A DNA stretch of 48,450 nucleotides from DASUFF01 sp036274695 (lineage in GTDB: Bacteria > UBA10199 > JACPAL01 > GCA-016699445). The notes under the pieces were generated by a model. That model saw only the letters and a list, made by a program, of their open reading frames with translations. It made no database searches and had not been told where the DNA came from. This document shows, piece by piece, positions 47,363-48,450 of the stretch. Location: contig DASUFF010000041.1 of NCBI GenBank assembly GCA_036274695.1, forward strand, positions 1 to 48,450, in the 5' to 3' direction. The translations under genes and the position numbers were made by a program. The number at the start of each line of letters is the position of its first letter. The first letter of the stretch is position 1.

Positions 47363-47447
47363 TCTTACGTTCCGCTTGAACCATCATTGAAATAGAGGGT
47401 CAAGAAAAACCTTCCAAAAAATCCCGAAAATTTTTACCCATCACGAA

Positions 47448-48410
47448 GTGAGAATCGTCTTTCTGGACGCGGCCACCGTCGATCTCGGAGATGTGGATAT
47501 GTCCGCGCTTCGCCGCGTCGGCGCGTATCACGCCTTTCGGGACACAAGGCCGTCTCAAATTGTTTCGCGCGCTCGAAACGCCGACGTCATCGTGACGAAC
47601 AAGTGCGTTTTGGGAGAAACGGAACTTTCGCGGCTGCCTCGTCTTAGGCTTATTTGCGTTGCCGCGACCGGAGTGAACAACGTCGATCTGATCTCCGCGC
47701 GCCGGCGGGGCGTGGCGGTCGCGAACGTCGCCGGTTATTCGACGGCGACGGTGGCCGAGCACGCCTTGATGTTCCTTTTAGCCCTTTCCCACCGGCTTCC
47801 GACGCATCACGAGGCCGCGGTGAGCGGGGCGTGGAGCCGTTCGCCTCATTTCGCGTGGCTGGGCCGTCCTTTTTGCGATTTGGAGGGGAAAACCCTGGGG
47901 ATTGTGGGTTTCGGAAGCATCGGCCGGCGCGTCGCGCGGTTGGCAGCCTCGTTCGGAATGAAAATCGCGCTCGCTCGGATCCCGGGGCGATCCTACCGGA
48001 AAGGCGACGCGCGGCGCCTGTCGCTGCGGAGCGTCATGAAACGCTCCGATTTCTTAAGTCTGCATTGTCCCCTCACCAAGACGACGCGCCACCTTATTAA
48101 TAGACGATCGCTCGCCTGGATGAAGCCCACGGCCTTCCTTCTCAATCTCGCCCGCGGTCCCGTCGTCGAGGAAACGGCCGTCGCCCGCGCCTTGGAGAAG
48201 GGGCGATTGGCCGGTTACGCGGCCGATGTGCTCTCCGAGGAACCGCCGCCGCGCGCTCATCCTCTGTTGGCACGCCGTTTGACCGGGAAAGTCCTCCTGA
48301 CGCCTCACATCGCGTGGGCCAGCCGCGAATCGCGGCAACGTCTTGTCCGGGAAATGGCGCAAAACATACGCGCGTTCAAAAACGGCCGCCGTCGCAACCG
48401 CGTCGTCTAA
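47448..48410 (+). CDS. D-2-hydroxyacid dehydrogenase
   Basis: 320 residues, NAD-dependent. The Rossmann fingerprint GIVGFGSIGRRVA is followed by the catalytic residues Arg (LARGPVVEE), Glu (SEEPPP) and His (TPHIAW). The general sequence fits glycerate/hydroxypyruvate reductase-like members. Start is GTG at 47448. It is divergent from the TSP3-repeat gene. Substrate cannot be set from sequence alone. Confidence 0.88.
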   Translation: MRIVFLDAATVDLGDVDMSALRRVGAYHAFRDTRPSQIVSRARNADVIVTNKCVLGETELSRLPRLRLICVAATGVNNVDLISARRRGVAVANVAGYSTATVAEHALMFLLALSHRLPTHHEAAVSGAWSRSPHFAWLGRPFCDLEGKTLGIVGFGSIGRRVARLAASFGMKIALARIPGRSYRKGDARRLSLRSVMKRSDFLSLHCPLTKTTRHLINRRSLAWMKPTAFLLNLARGPVVEETAVARALEKGRLAGYAADVLSEEPPPRAHPLLARRLTGKVLLTPHIAWASRESRQRLVREMAQNIRAFKNGRRRNRVV

Positions 48411-48415
48411 AAAAC

Positions 48416-48437
48416 GCGTTTTTCGGGCCAAAAACGC
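48416..48437. terminator. Inverted repeat after the dehydrogenase gene
   Basis: GCGTTTTT (48416-48423), CGGGCC, AAAAACGC (48430-48437). Strong stem six bases after the dehydrogenase stop; the flanks are A-rich on the plus strand, so it would function better for the opposite strand. Confidence 0.4.
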
Positions 48438-48450
48438 AAAAATAATTAGA

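Overview
The window is about 48 kb of GC-rich bacterial chromosome (roughly 60% GC by eye) from a Gram-negative organism. It encodes an OmpA-type outer-membrane protein, many Sec-exported proteins and lipoproteins, a Tat-type lipoprotein and a B12 riboswitch. Myxococcal-type CGNG..C disulfide modules, thrombospondin-3 and MopE-like repeats, and Cys-containing C-terminal tails suggest a lineage of the former Deltaproteobacteria (Myxococcota, Bdellovibrionota or an uncultured relative). That placement is an inference; there is no rRNA gene here.

Region 1 (1-8.6 kb) is the replication-origin neighbourhood. On the minus strand lie gyrB (cut by the window edge), dnaN and dnaA, with no recF. On the plus strand lie rpmH, a very short rnpA, yidD and yidC. 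Candidate DnaA boxes occur on both sides of dnaA. A GAF-containing EI-Ntr (ptsP) follows. Region 2 (8.6-20.3 kb) holds housekeeping and metabolic genes: a lytic transglycosylase behind a long leader, the agmatine-to-putrescine pair aguB-aguA, a PD40 propeller lipoprotein, a Bax-inhibitor-1 family protein, rluB, a radical SAM protein, a PAS lipoprotein and aconitase. Region 3 (20.3-26.7 kb) is a block of mostly unrecognised large proteins: a calcineurin-like phosphoesterase, a 773-residue protein with a nucleotidyltransferase-like patch, a helical protein, and a methyltransferase-like protein.

Region 4 (26.7-31.7 kb) has a divergent pair of secreted proteins, a Cys-rich repeat protein and a subtilisin-like protease. 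Both end in a short Gly-Gly-Cys-Ser-Leu tail. tRNA-Asn(GUU), a small membrane protein and an RRM/IF-1 gene pair follow. Region 5 (31.7-35.8 kb) carries a PilZ/acyltransferase/hydrolase operon, a phosphodiesterase lipoprotein and a ferredoxin. Region 6 (35.8-39.5 kb) is a cobalamin riboswitch followed by three exported proteins, two of them propeller-like. It resembles the surface B12-capture modules (BtuG type) known from Bacteroides, but no TonB receptor is in the window. Region 7 (39.4-48.4 kb) has an M19 dipeptidase, a CoA-type NUDIX hydrolase, two more secreted proteins with the GGCSL tail on either side of an OmpA-barrel protein, and a D-2-hydroxyacid dehydrogenase.

The most unusual signals are these. 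(a) The tail G-G-C-S-L-(I/V)-R is shared by four otherwise unrelated secreted proteins and has no membrane helix after it. (b) One of these proteins is two complete copies fused head to tail, each copy a 7-repeat propeller plus disulfide module plus GGGCSLI, so one tail is now internal. (c) There is a B12-controlled set of exported propeller proteins. (d) Palindromic mini-repeats lie inside the reading frames of aguA and acnA, and a different palindrome overlaps the stop codon of a tail protein.
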